From: CAYRYU01 sp964428355
Lineage (GTDB): Bacteria > Muiribacteriota > Ozemobacteria > Ozemobacterales > Ozemobacteraceae
DNA: 64,000 nt
Reading direction: 5' to 3'
Assembly (NCBI GenBank): GCA_964428355.1
Contig: CAYRYU010000001.1
Span: 124,001 to 188,000, forward strand
In this document: piece by piece, positions 39,121-48,410 of the stretch
Layout: every line of letters begins with the position of its first letter
Numbering within the stretch: position 1 is the stretch's first letter
The notes under the pieces: model-generated
Told to the model about the DNA's origin: nothing
Database searches by the model: none
Seen by the model: the letters and a program-made list of their open reading frames with translations, nothing else
Program-made: the position numbers and the translations under genes

Positions 39121-39145
39121 AAAGAGCGCCCTTTCGAGCGCTCTT
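39121..39145 (-). terminator. Probable terminator after secF, within the dtd leader
   Basis: Minus strand: 8-bp stem AAGAGCGC / GCGCTCTT with an 8-nt loop, followed by only four T residues. It lies about 17 bp after the secF stop and 21 bp before the dtd start, so it may also act as an attenuator. Confidence 0.5.
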
Positions 39146-39161
39146 CGTCAAACCCGGGAAA

Positions 39162-40073
39162 CTATCTCCGCTTTCGTTCGAGCTTGTCCCCGGTCATTTC
39201 GAGCAGGATGACCGCGGAGATGAAGATCGAGGAATAGGTTCCCACGGCGATCCCGAAGGTCAGGGTCGCGGAAAAGCCATGGATGGAAGAGCCGCCCTTC
39301 AGAAGGAGGGCAACGAGGGTGAACAGGGTCGTCAAGGATGTGTTGATCGTGCGACCCAGGGTGGAGTTTACGGAATCGTTGATCAACGCCGAGAACCCAA
39401 CATCACGCATGATCCGTCGGTTTTCACGTATGCGGTCCAGGACGACGATCGAGTCGTTGACCGAGTAACCTAGCATCGTCAGGATCGCAGCCAGAACCGT
39501 TACGTCGAATTCGATCCCGGTAATGGAAATGAACCCGAGGGTCAGGCAAAGATCGTGAATCAGCGCGACGACCGCGCCCGTGGCGGACTGGATCTCGAAC
39601 CGCCAGGCGAGATAGAGGAGGATTCCGACGACCGAAAGGATCGCAGCCCAGATTCCCTGCCTTTTCATGTCGTCCCCGACTGTGGGGCCCACGTTGGCTG
39701 TTTCGAGCGCATCATCGATGAAGGGGATCTTCTCTTTAAGGGTTTTCTGGATGGTGACGTGCATCTGGGCATTCTCGGCGGTATCCCGCAGGGGGGCGGG
39801 ATACTGGATCACGAACTCCTTGTTCTGGCCCCCGGCGACGTTCTGGATGATGAGTTGTTCGGGAGTGAAGTAGAGATCCTTGATACTGCCGAAGACTTCC
39901 CGGATGGCGGTTTCGCTTGTCTCACCGTTGAACCGGACATGGATGATGTTGCCACCCTTGAAATCGATGCCGTAGTTGAGCCCGTGGGTAAAACAGATCC
40001 CGAGGGCGACCAGGCAGAGGATCGCGGATGCGAGACCATACTGTTTCCTATATCCCATGAAATCGAATTTCAT
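39162..40073 (-). CDS. secF: Protein translocase subunit SecF
   Basis: Membrane subunit that, with SecD, uses proton motive force to complete Sec export. 303 aa with six spans. It begins MKFDFMGYRKQYGLASAILC and contains the D-FKGGN block (GIDFKGGNIIHVRF) and the conserved SVNDSIVVLDRIREN and TINTSLTT. It follows secD by 18 bp. Length is normal. Confidence 0.96.
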   Translation of the reverse strand: MKFDFMGYRKQYGLASAILCLVALGICFTHGLNYGIDFKGGNIIHVRFNGETSETAIREVFGSIKDLYFTPEQLIIQNVAGGQNKEFVIQYPAPLRDTAENAQMHVTIQKTLKEKIPFIDDALETANVGPTVGDDMKRQGIWAAILSVVGILLYLAWRFEIQSATGAVVALIHDLCLTLGFISITGIEFDVTVLAAILTMLGYSVNDSIVVLDRIRENRRIMRDVGFSALINDSVNSTLGRTINTSLTTLFTLVALLLKGGSSIHGFSATLTFGIAVGTYSSIFISAVILLEMTGDKLERKRR

Positions 40074-40091
40074 AGCGTTCCTTCTTTCGCC

Positions 40092-41840
40092 TCAGATGCT
40101 CATTGAAGCGGCCTTCGGCCGGCCCCAGAGCATGTCCATCGCCATCTTCACGCCGACAATGGCGGTGAAGATGTTGGCCACAAGGCCGAAACCCAGGGTC
40201 GTCGCGAATCCACGTATTGGTCCTGATCCGAAGATGTAGAGGATCAGTACGGTGAGGATCGTGGTGACGTTGGAGTCGATGATGCAGGCCAGGGCCCGGT
40301 CGAACCCTGACTCGATTGCCGCCCGCGTTGTCTTCCCGGCCCTCAGTTCCTCGCGGATACGCTCGAAGATGATGACATTCGCATCGACTGCCATACCTAC
40401 CGAGAGAATCAGACCTGCGATTCCAGGAAGGGTAAGGGTTCCGCCGAAAGCCACCAACGCACCGAAAACGATGAAGGTGTTGAACACCACCGCGATATCC
40501 GCGAGGAATCCGGCGACCTTGTAATATACAACCATGAAAACCAGAACGAGCGCGATCCCCAGGATACCGGCATTCACCCCGGCCTTGACCGATTCGGCTC
40601 CGAGGGTGGGGCCGACGACTCGGCTCTCGAGCAGGATCAGGTTGGCCGGAAGGGCGCCCGCGCGAAGGACAATCGAAAGGTTTTGCGCCTCTTCGAGGGT
40701 GAAATGCCCAGTGATCTGGGCCATTCCACCGGTGATCCGCTGCTGGATGACGGGAGCGCTGTGGACCTTGTTGTCGAGGACGATGGCGAGCTGCTCCTGA
40801 ACGTGATTCCCGGTGGTATTCGCGAACTTGTTCGCGCCGGCGGGGTTGAACTCGAGATGGACGATGGGAACTCCCATGTCGTCGAAACCGACCTTGGCAT
40901 ACTTGAGGTCACGCCCCGTCACCTCAGGGGTTTTCACGAGTTTGTACCATTTCCCGGCCTGCTTCTTGGATGCGGGTTCGAAAAGGACGATCTCGGTCGC
41001 CTGATCCACCGGTTCGAGCTGGGTGGCGGTGAGGGCCTGGTCTTTCACCAGGTGGAACTTCAGCATTGCGGTGGACTGGATTAGGCTCTTAACCCGCTCT
41101 GGATCTTTGACACCGGGGAGCTGGATCCGGATGCGGTTCCCTTCCTGGGCTTTGATGCTGGGTTCGGCTATACCGAAAATGTCGACGCGGTTTCGGATGA
41201 TCTCGACAGACCGCTGCACCGCATCGGTAACGGAATCTTCCTTGTCGATGGATTGCGTGTCGACCTGGTATACCAGATCTATTCCACCCCGAAGGTCGAG
41301 GCCCATCGTGATTCTGGACTGGGGGAAGATCCTCGCCAATTCGAGAGGTAGGGCGGCGTAGAGGTTCAAGTCCGGAAGGAGGGTCTTCAGTTCATCCAGA
41401 GACTTTTCCTGGATTCGGATGTTGGCCACACCCTTCGAATAATCGGGGTTGACCACCGCCGCCTGGAGGCCGATATCAAGGAACTTCCTCCGGATGGTTT
41501 CGGCAACGCTGTTGAGTACATCCTCCGGCCGCAGCGCATTTTGCCGGGCAAAAACCGGGGCTGCATTGTCGACGGCAAGGACGATGAAAGACTCCTTGGC
41601 TCCTGAAGTGGGCACCGGAGTTGATGCGGAGGCAGGGGGGGCAACCCCCTGTTCGGGAGTCACTTCCTGCTGGATGGAGGCCTTCATCTCCAGGAGGCGG
41701 AAGGGGACGGCGACCTGCTCATCATAGGTGAGCGCTCCAAAACACTTTTCCCACAAGGGCGTAGAAGGGAAAGTGTAGAGGAAGGTCAGCAACAGGACTA
41801 CCACTGTGAAGAAAATCTGATACGAGAACTGGCTTTTCAT
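40092..41840 (-). CDS. secD: Protein translocase subunit SecD
   Basis: 582 aa. An N-terminal span (residues 8-24) is followed by a large periplasmic part with the LGLDLRGGIDLVYQVD and LPGVKDPERVKSLIQSTAML blocks, then five further spans including GMAVDANVIIFERIREEL. The periplasmic lead (residues 55-100) includes a Pro/Ala/Ser-rich linker not usual in E. coli. Its promoter upstream contains an unusual C11 tract. First gene of secDF. Confidence 0.96.
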   Translation of the reverse strand: MKSQFSYQIFFTVVVLLLTFLYTFPSTPLWEKCFGALTYDEQVAVPFRLLEMKASIQQEVTPEQGVAPPASASTPVPTSGAKESFIVLAVDNAAPVFARQNALRPEDVLNSVAETIRRKFLDIGLQAAVVNPDYSKGVANIRIQEKSLDELKTLLPDLNLYAALPLELARIFPQSRITMGLDLRGGIDLVYQVDTQSIDKEDSVTDAVQRSVEIIRNRVDIFGIAEPSIKAQEGNRIRIQLPGVKDPERVKSLIQSTAMLKFHLVKDQALTATQLEPVDQATEIVLFEPASKKQAGKWYKLVKTPEVTGRDLKYAKVGFDDMGVPIVHLEFNPAGANKFANTTGNHVQEQLAIVLDNKVHSAPVIQQRITGGMAQITGHFTLEEAQNLSIVLRAGALPANLILLESRVVGPTLGAESVKAGVNAGILGIALVLVFMVVYYKVAGFLADIAVVFNTFIVFGALVAFGGTLTLPGIAGLILSVGMAVDANVIIFERIREELRAGKTTRAAIESGFDRALACIIDSNVTTILTVLILYIFGSGPIRGFATTLGFGLVANIFTAIVGVKMAMDMLWGRPKAASMSI

Positions 41841-41887
41841 GCAGCTAATGACTCCCCTTGGGAAATGTAGGCCAATTTAGACGGCCA

Positions 41888-41916
41888 ATTATACCCGACC
41901 CCCCCCCCCAAGTCAA
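41888..41916 (-). promoter_or_regulatory. Promoter of secDF with a poly-G/C tract in the spacer
   Basis: Minus strand: -35 TTGACT (41911-41916), 17-bp spacer, consensus -10 TATAAT (41888-41893). The spacer contains eleven consecutive G residues (C on plus, 41899-41909). The rest of the 262-bp divergent region towards the TPR gene shows no further clear feature. Confidence 0.75.
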
Positions 41917-42102
41917 ACAAATTACTTCCCCATGCCAGATTGCCTACATTCCTGAGAAACCAAGATTCCCTGATTTTGAATGTGAGGCCTGACTCATTTC
42001 GAGGAGCGCACGCGCTGAAGCAATCCGGAAATCCATCGAGGGATCTGGGCTTTCCAGACGGGTTGACCATCGGCAAAGATTCATGCTAGAAGGAAGGAGA
42101 AA

Positions 42103-44781
42103 ATGATCCTCCAGCGTCGAAATGTCGTCCCGGCTTTTCTCGGGTTCCGGACGGCCATCATTGTTGCATTTCTTTCCCTGGCCTTCTCCAATCCTATCCT
42201 GGGAGCAGGCGCAGAAGAGTATTTGAAGAAAGGCAAGGACTACATCAGCCTCACCCAATGGGAAAAAGCCCGGGAACAGCTCGAAAAGTCCCTCGCCATG
42301 GACCCGACGCTTGCTGAAGCCCATTTCCAGCTCGGATACTGCCTTGGAAAGCTGAACCAGCTGGAGAAAGCCGCCTCGAGCCTTGAAACCGCCCTGAAAT
42401 TCGATTCCGAGCTTTCAGAGTGCCGCACCCTTCTTGCCAAGCTCTACCTGAAGTTTGCCGCCGACCAGAAGACCGCGGGAAACCGGCCGGCGATGATCTC
42501 TTTCCTCCAGAAGGGCTGCAATGCGTTGCCCTCACATCCCCACAATTGGTTGGTCCTTTTCGAGAACTTCACCAATGAAAAACGTTGGAGGGATATCACC
42601 GCCTCCGCAGATCTGGTGAAGAAATCCAACCGGGAAGCCCTCGAGCTGGGCGAAAACGTGGAGCTACAGTCGGCCTTGATCCTTATTTCCAAAGCCTTCA
42701 AGGAGCAGAAGGATTTCAACCGCGCCAAGGAATACGCAAGCTTGGCCGGAATGATCCATCAACAAAATGCGGAACTCGACCGTCTCAAGACCGAACTCGC
42801 AGAGAAATCGACTCAGTCCTCAGGCGACCTTCTCGAGCAGGGCCGGAAATTGTTCGACGCGGGCAACTATGAGGAAGCCTTGGATAAGCTCAAGTCCGCC
42901 CAATCGGCAGACTCGGGAAACCAGGAAATCGTTGACCTGATTGCCCAGACCGAGAAAAAGCTATCGATTTCGGGATACGTAAAAACTGCCCGAGAGGCCG
43001 AAAAGAAGGGTGATTTCCAGAAAGCCCTCGATCAACTCCAGTTGGCCATCGGAATCGATGAAGAGGACATGGCCCTGCGGGACTGGTTCGCTTCGGTCAC
43101 CGAGAAACTCGAAGTGGCAACTGAGAAGGAAAACAAGATCAAAGCTGCCGAGTATGCCAAGAGGCAGGAATTGGTCAAGAAGAGGGAAAAGCTCGAAGCC
43201 ATCCTGAAAGCCGCCAGGGACAACGAGAAGAAGCGGGCTTTCAATGCGGCGCTTATCAGCTACCAGGAAGCTCTGACGCATGACCCGGAAAATGCCGAGT
43301 TGAAGGAAACGGTCCAACGAATCAAGCAAACCGCCGAAGAAGAGGAGCAAAGGCTCGGCCGTTTCAACGAAGAAAAGGAAAAAGCTTTCAAGGCTTTCAC
43401 TGACGGTGATTTCGACCAGGCATACGAAACCCTGAAAACCCTTTGCAACGACCCCTTGAATTCGAAAGAGCAGACCCTCCCCAAGATGATCGAAACCTGC
43501 CTCAAGCTTGGAAAGACCGATGAAGCCGATAGTTTTCTCGGCCAGGTTCCCAAGGAAAAGGCCGAAGATGACCTGACCATATACCTCAAGGGCATGGCCG
43601 CCTTCCAAAAGGGCGATTACGGCATTGCCCGCGAGCACCTCACCCGGGTCAACCAGAAAAACCCCAACATCCGACCGGAACTCCCCGGAATGCTGCGGAC
43701 CATGCAGTTTCATAAATACAAATACGGTATCTACGTGGTTGGTTTTTTTCTTGCCATCTGGTCGATATCCCTGATCAGGTCAGTGGTAACCAAGCTCAAG
43801 AAGAAGGCGGTAACCGCCAAGATCGACCGGGCACTGGCGTCCGGAAACTATGACCAGGTTATTCCCCTGCTCGAAGAACGTTTGGCCGATATCCATTTCG
43901 ACGGGAACCGACGCCAGCTGACTCATGCCCTCGCCGAAGCCTACCTGCGGAAAGGGCGCTTTCAGGATGCCATCCAGATGGCCCTTGAAATCGTCGCAAA
44001 GGAGCCGAGGAACGCCTCCGCGCAACGGATTCTCGGGGAAGCCTCGTTCCAGATGAAGGAAAACAGCCCGGAAGCGATTGAGCGGATCCACAACGTTTTC
44101 AAGATGGATGAATCCCGGAAAGACCTTCTGACTTATCTGGCAACCCATTTCCGCACCCAGCTTGCCGATCACAAACTGGCCATGGAAATCTTCCAGAAAC
44201 AGACTCTTCTTTCACCGGACGACAAGGACACCCTGTTCTACCTTGCGGACCATGCCCACAAGAAATCTAATTTCCAGACATCTTCGTTGAAGACTTTCGA
44301 AAAGGCCATGAAACTCAACCCCGACAAACCCGAATACATCCATGGTCTCATCCAATGTTTGAATGTTTCGGGCAAGAAGGAGGAAGCGGCCAGATTCCTC
44401 GAAAAAGGGCGGGAGAAGTTCCCCGGAAACGAGTTCTTCACCCAGGAAGCGACCTACACACCCCCTTCCTTTTCTGAAGCGAAGCCCGAACCCCGGAGAA
44501 CCCTCAAAACCCATCTCCCGGGATCCGCCTCCTTCGAGCCCCCGCCTCCCGCCCCCGTGACTCTCCCACAATCGGCGCCAATTCCGGGTTTCGAGCTTCC
44601 CAGCCTCGGCGACGCCGACCCGGGGGCCGCCCCCCCTCAGAATGCTTCTCCCGGGCCCGCTTTGGGGGAAAAGCCTTCTCCGACCATCTCCAACGGGGTC
44701 AATTGCAAGTTCTGCGGAGGGGTCAACAACCCACGCGAGTATTACTGCACAACCTGCGGAAAACCCCTCAAGTCGGGCTGA
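42103..44781 (+). CDS. TPR - transmembrane - TPR - zinc-ribbon protein
   Basis: 892 aa with a strong AAGGAG site. The N-terminal hydrophobic segment (residues 14-35) is followed by TPR units from residue 36 (LKKGKDYISLTQWEKAREQL). After TPR and coiled-coil segments to about residue 540 comes a second span (YGIYVVGFFLAIWSISLI, near 544-562) and then a second TPR array. A Pro-rich linker (about residues 800-865) leads to a C-terminal zinc ribbon with CKFC and CTTC. The layout suggests an inner-membrane scaffold with TPRs on both faces and a cytoplasmic metal-binding end. Function unknown. It is convergent with a Tim44/TerB protein that also carries zinc ribbons. Confidence 0.78.
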   Translation: MILQRRNVVPAFLGFRTAIIVAFLSLAFSNPILGAGAEEYLKKGKDYISLTQWEKAREQLEKSLAMDPTLAEAHFQLGYCLGKLNQLEKAASSLETALKFDSELSECRTLLAKLYLKFAADQKTAGNRPAMISFLQKGCNALPSHPHNWLVLFENFTNEKRWRDITASADLVKKSNREALELGENVELQSALILISKAFKEQKDFNRAKEYASLAGMIHQQNAELDRLKTELAEKSTQSSGDLLEQGRKLFDAGNYEEALDKLKSAQSADSGNQEIVDLIAQTEKKLSISGYVKTAREAEKKGDFQKALDQLQLAIGIDEEDMALRDWFASVTEKLEVATEKENKIKAAEYAKRQELVKKREKLEAILKAARDNEKKRAFNAALISYQEALTHDPENAELKETVQRIKQTAEEEEQRLGRFNEEKEKAFKAFTDGDFDQAYETLKTLCNDPLNSKEQTLPKMIETCLKLGKTDEADSFLGQVPKEKAEDDLTIYLKGMAAFQKGDYGIAREHLTRVNQKNPNIRPELPGMLRTMQFHKYKYGIYVVGFFLAIWSISLIRSVVTKLKKKAVTAKIDRALASGNYDQVIPLLEERLADIHFDGNRRQLTHALAEAYLRKGRFQDAIQMALEIVAKEPRNASAQRILGEASFQMKENSPEAIERIHNVFKMDESRKDLLTYLATHFRTQLADHKLAMEIFQKQTLLSPDDKDTLFYLADHAHKKSNFQTSSLKTFEKAMKLNPDKPEYIHGLIQCLNVSGKKEEAARFLEKGREKFPGNEFFTQEATYTPPSFSEAKPEPRRTLKTHLPGSASFEPPPPAPVTLPQSAPIPGFELPSLGDADPGAAPPQNASPGPALGEKPSPTISNGVNCKFCGGVNNPREYYCTTCGKPLKSG

Positions 44782-44805
44782 CCCCGTCGCCCGGAACACG
44801 CCCCA

Positions 44806-46932
44806 TCAGGAATTCCCGGGCGGAAGGTTCCGGGCCTTCTTGGAAGCCTGCCTGGCTTCGGTGAAAAGCCTCGAACGTTCTTTTCCGACAATCATCTGCA
44901 CGTCTGCCGGGGAAAGTCCCAGTCGTTTTCCCAGATCGAGCATCAGGGTCATCTCGGACTCCTCGATCCTGCCGTCCGCGAGCGCAAGTTCGGCGAGGGT
45001 CCGAAGGAGTTGACGCCCCTCTGGAAGCCCCCCTGGAGTTTCGAGTATTCCCACAGCCTTGGGTCCCAGTGTGGAAACCTCTTGCACCAGACCGTCGATA
45101 GCGTCAGGGTGAACTCCGCACTTTTGCGCCATCGACCGGATCAGGGCCAGCTCCCGCTCCTCGATCGTCCCATCGGCAAGCATCAGTGCAGTCAGCCAGC
45201 GGATCGCGGATTTTCCTCCGGAGAAGGTTGCCAAAGGAATGACCGTCCCCGATGCTGCGTGAGTCCCGCTCGGGGGGGCAGAACTGGGGCCTCCCGTTGC
45301 GCCCGTGGCGAGACCGGGAAAGAAACTCGTTTCCTTTTCGCGCAATCTCCGGAGAGTGGCCAAAAACTCGTCAGTAATCGCGGGGAAAATCGCTTCAACT
45401 ACCCAATCCCGCGACCCGTCGTTGAGAACGGTTTCGCAATACTCGCAAGTGAATGCTCCGGGGGTCTTCTCGGGCGCCCCGCAGTTGGGGCAATGGGAAC
45501 TGTCGAGCGAATGCCTGGTTTCCGAGACCGTTCCCGACCTTCGAACGAACCGGAAGATGTCCCTCATGATCTGCGGCTTTCCCAAAGGTGTTCCGAGGGT
45601 TCCATCCGTGGCCACGCTGGTGGGCCTTCCGCTCCAACGGATTTCGACGAACAACCGGTCGAACGGCTCTCCCGGCTCGATGGCTTTCACCTCGACGGAA
45701 CCCACTGCGCATCCCGAAAAGACCTGTCGCTGCCCGCTTTCGGGAGGCCTGATCCGGAGGGCAAAGATCTCCAGAAAGGTCTCCAATGCATACTTTCGGA
45801 TGGGAAGGTCGTTTCCACGTCGTTCGGAGAGTACCAGCCGCCAGAACACCACGGAGGCACGATCCTCGATGTGTTGCAAGTTGAAACCCGGATCCTTCGC
45901 GAGGAATCCCTGCAATCCGGGGATGTTGACGGCTTCCCGGGGCTCCCATTCACGGGCTTGTGTGATTTCGGCTAGCACCCAATCATGCTCCCCGGACCGA
46001 AGGAAGGACTGGCAGGCCTCGCACACGGCACTCCGCGAAAGACTGATCGGTGCCCCGCAGTTGGGACAGAAACCCTCCATCAGCCCGGGCTTGGCTATGC
46101 TCTTGGCCCCCGGACGCCGCAAAAAAGACCAGTATTCCTCGAACTCGGTCGGTGTCTTGGGTCCCTGCTTCCAGGCCCCGGTTTTCAAATCGACCAGGTA
46201 ATCGACGGCAGAAGCCCTGAAATAAACGTGGACGATGTCGAAATGCCGATCACTCTGGATCTGCGCAATGCGGGCCTCCCGAACCTCGAGATCCTGGATG
46301 TGGTCCCGCACCCCAGAATCCTTCTGTTCCTGGACCTGAAGCGAGAACCGCTCGAACACACCGTCGGAGATGAAAGCCTGGACATTGGAAAGATCCTGTG
46401 CGGACCACGCCCCCTGGATACGCGGAAAAGCGCTTCTGACCCTGGTCAGAAAAGCGGAGGAGCTCCAGGCGGGATCCCGCTTCTTCAGGGAATCCTCCGC
46501 CGCTGCTCTCGACAGTTCCTTCTGGGCTTTCAATCCATGCCGTATGGAAGATGTCATCCGCGAATCCTGGATCTTGTCGGAAGTCTTGTAAACGAGAAAT
46601 CCTACCAAGACCCAAAGGGGTACGCAGACATGGGGATATTTTACGGTTACCTTGACCAGGAAAACGACGAGTTCTAACAGAGCCTCTCCGCCATCCCCAC
46701 TGTCGTGATCACTATCTCCGCTGCTTCCCCAGCCGCTGTCACCCCCACCGTAGCTTCCCCCGCCGTCTCCGCCTCCGTAATCCTCTCCGCCACCAGCCCT
46801 TCCCAGGGCTGGCCCGGAACTCCCGATGGAAAGGGCGACCGCCAAAAGAACCAGCAACAGTATCCGGGCACACCTGTGGGGGCCCATACTGACTGGAACT
46901 GCTCTTTCGATCCCCGGACCAAACTCTCTCAC
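44806..46932 (-). CDS. Double Tim44-like / zinc-ribbon / TerB-like membrane protein
   Basis: 708 aa, GTG start at 46930-46932 with an AGGAG site. In order: signal-like segment (residues about 23-43), Gly/Asp/Ser-rich stretch (45-80), membrane span (about 85-112), a Tim44/MRPL45-like domain (about 150-280: VRSAFPRIQGAWSAQDLSNV, FDIVHVYFRASAVDYL), zinc ribbon CPNC/CEAC from C289, a second Tim44-like domain (about 320-475), zinc ribbon CPNC/CEYC from C481, and two TerB-like helical halves at the end (LTALMLADGTIEERELALIR and LAELALADGRIEESEMTLML). Tim44-like domains bind membranes and protein partners; TerB-like domains are linked to membrane stress. The duplicate arrangement is unusual. Function unknown. 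Confidence 0.75.
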   Translation of the reverse strand: MREFGPGIERAVPVSMGPHRCARILLLVLLAVALSIGSSGPALGRAGGGEDYGGGDGGGSYGGGDSGWGSSGDSDHDSGDGGEALLELVVFLVKVTVKYPHVCVPLWVLVGFLVYKTSDKIQDSRMTSSIRHGLKAQKELSRAAAEDSLKKRDPAWSSSAFLTRVRSAFPRIQGAWSAQDLSNVQAFISDGVFERFSLQVQEQKDSGVRDHIQDLEVREARIAQIQSDRHFDIVHVYFRASAVDYLVDLKTGAWKQGPKTPTEFEEYWSFLRRPGAKSIAKPGLMEGFCPNCGAPISLSRSAVCEACQSFLRSGEHDWVLAEITQAREWEPREAVNIPGLQGFLAKDPGFNLQHIEDRASVVFWRLVLSERRGNDLPIRKYALETFLEIFALRIRPPESGQRQVFSGCAVGSVEVKAIEPGEPFDRLFVEIRWSGRPTSVATDGTLGTPLGKPQIMRDIFRFVRRSGTVSETRHSLDSSHCPNCGAPEKTPGAFTCEYCETVLNDGSRDWVVEAIFPAITDEFLATLRRLREKETSFFPGLATGATGGPSSAPPSGTHAASGTVIPLATFSGGKSAIRWLTALMLADGTIEERELALIRSMAQKCGVHPDAIDGLVQEVSTLGPKAVGILETPGGLPEGRQLLRTLAELALADGRIEESEMTLMLDLGKRLGLSPADVQMIVGKERSRLFTEARQASKKARNLPPGNS

Positions 46933-46952
46933 AAAGGCTCCTACTACACGAA

Positions 46953-46986
46953 CAGCCCCCCCATTCCGACCGGAAGGGGGGGGCTG
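46953..46986. repeat. Strong G/C-rich hairpin between convergent-start genes, possible terminator
   Basis: CAGCCCCCCC pairs with a G8CTG arm, and the loop contains a second small stem (TTCC/GGAA). It lies 20 bp beyond the stop of the GTPase gene (minus strand), but no T run follows on that strand, so termination efficiency is uncertain. It also overlaps the 5' region of the TerB-like gene. Confidence 0.5.
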
Positions 46987-47005
46987 AACTGATTTTCCCA
47001 GGTGC

Positions 47006-48346
47006 TTACTTCCGGGTCTTCTTGAATTGGGAGGCGGTGAACTTCTTCAGGACATCATCGAGGCTGGGGTCACCGATCTCCTGGAGCTCGTAATTCACAC
47101 GGAGCATCGGCTTCTTCACCTTCAGGAGGCGGGTGAGATCGATCGGAGTCGCGGAGATGATCATGTCGCACTTGCATGCGTTGATGGTCTTCTCGAGGTC
47201 GGCCACCTGTTTCGCGCCGTAACCGAGAGCGGGAATGACCGGTCCGATGTCGGGATACTTCTTCAGCGCCCCAAGGATCGTGCCCACGAAATGCTCCTTG
47301 GGATCGATGATCTCGGCCGCGCCGTATCTCTGGGCGGCCACCACTCCCGCTCCGTAGGTCATTTCCCCGTGAGTAAGCGTCGGGCCATCTTCGACCACCA
47401 CGACGTGCTTTCCGCGGATCTTTTCGCCGTCCTTCACGTAGATCGGGCTGGCGGCATGGATGAGAACCGCAGTCGGGTTCATCCTCATGATGTTTTCGCG
47501 GACGGTCTGCAGATCGTCGGGATAACAGGAGTCGATTTTGTTGATGACGATAACGTCAGCGGCGTAGATGTTCGCTTCGCCGGGATAGTAGGTGCACTCG
47601 TGGTTGGGGCGGTGAGGATCGGCCACCACGATCTGGAGGTCGGATTTGAGGAAGGGGAGATCGTTGTTTCCACCGTCCCAGACGATGACGTCGGCTTCCT
47701 TTTCGGCCTGGGAAACGATCTTTTGATAATCCACTCCGGAGTAGATGACCGCGCCCATGTCGATGTGGGGTTCGTACTCCTCGCGCTCCTCGATCGTACA
47801 CTTGTGGAGGTCAAGGTCCTTGTAGGCCGCAAACCTCTGGCAGGTCTGCTTCTCGAGGTCTCCGTAGGGCATCGGGTGACGGATTGAAACCACCTTGAGG
47901 CCAGCGGCTTTCAAGAGCCTGACGACCCGACGGGTGGTCTGGGATTTCCCGGAACCGGTCCGGACCGCGCAAACCGAAACGACTGGAACCTTGGCTTTGA
48001 TAGCCGTCTGATCGTATCCGAGAAGTTTGAACGACGCTCCCGCGGCGGTGACGCGACTACAATGATGCATGATGTATTCATGCTGTACATCGCTGTAGGA
48101 AAAGACTACCTCGTCGATCTGGCTCTTCTTCACAAGGTCGAGCAGCTCACTTTCGGCAACGATGGGAATGCCCTTCGGATAGAGTTTACCCGCGAGCTTG
48201 GCGGGATACTTCCGGCCCTCGATGTCGGGAATCTGGGTTGCGGTGAATGCCACTACCTCGTACGCCGGGTTGTCCCGGTAGACCAGGTTGAAATTGTGGA
48301 AATCCCGTCCGGCAGCTCCCATGATGATGGTTTTGATCGGTTTCAT
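47006..48346 (-). CDS. P-loop GTPase, cyclic 2,3-diphosphoglycerate synthetase-like
   Basis: 446 aa. The N-terminal Rossmann-type part (MKPIKTIIMGAAGRDFHNFN) is followed by a P-loop (VRTGSGKSQTTRRV, residues about 128-141), DGGNNDLPF and NKIDSC. This arrangement matches proteins annotated as cyclic 2,3-diphosphoglycerate synthetase or 'GTPase' in bacteria. Whether it makes cDPG here is unproven. AAGGAAG precedes the ATG. The gene lies 64 bp after the FmdB-like gene on the same strand. Confidence 0.82.
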   Translation of the reverse strand: MKPIKTIIMGAAGRDFHNFNLVYRDNPAYEVVAFTATQIPDIEGRKYPAKLAGKLYPKGIPIVAESELLDLVKKSQIDEVVFSYSDVQHEYIMHHCSRVTAAGASFKLLGYDQTAIKAKVPVVSVCAVRTGSGKSQTTRRVVRLLKAAGLKVVSIRHPMPYGDLEKQTCQRFAAYKDLDLHKCTIEEREEYEPHIDMGAVIYSGVDYQKIVSQAEKEADVIVWDGGNNDLPFLKSDLQIVVADPHRPNHECTYYPGEANIYAADVIVINKIDSCYPDDLQTVRENIMRMNPTAVLIHAASPIYVKDGEKIRGKHVVVVEDGPTLTHGEMTYGAGVVAAQRYGAAEIIDPKEHFVGTILGALKKYPDIGPVIPALGYGAKQVADLEKTINACKCDMIISATPIDLTRLLKVKKPMLRVNYELQEIGDPSLDDVLKKFTASQFKKTRK

Positions 48347-48410
48347 TACTGACTTCCTTTCGCTCTAGATTTCCCCTCGCGAAGAGGACCGGGGGGGATG
48401 AGTTTCCGTT

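Noticed and set aside
42063..42092. Promoter for the TPR-TM-TPR gene (TTGACC at 42063)
   Set aside because: The -35 is good, but the best -10 (TAGAAG) is weak and would overlap the ribosome-binding site, so I do not list it.
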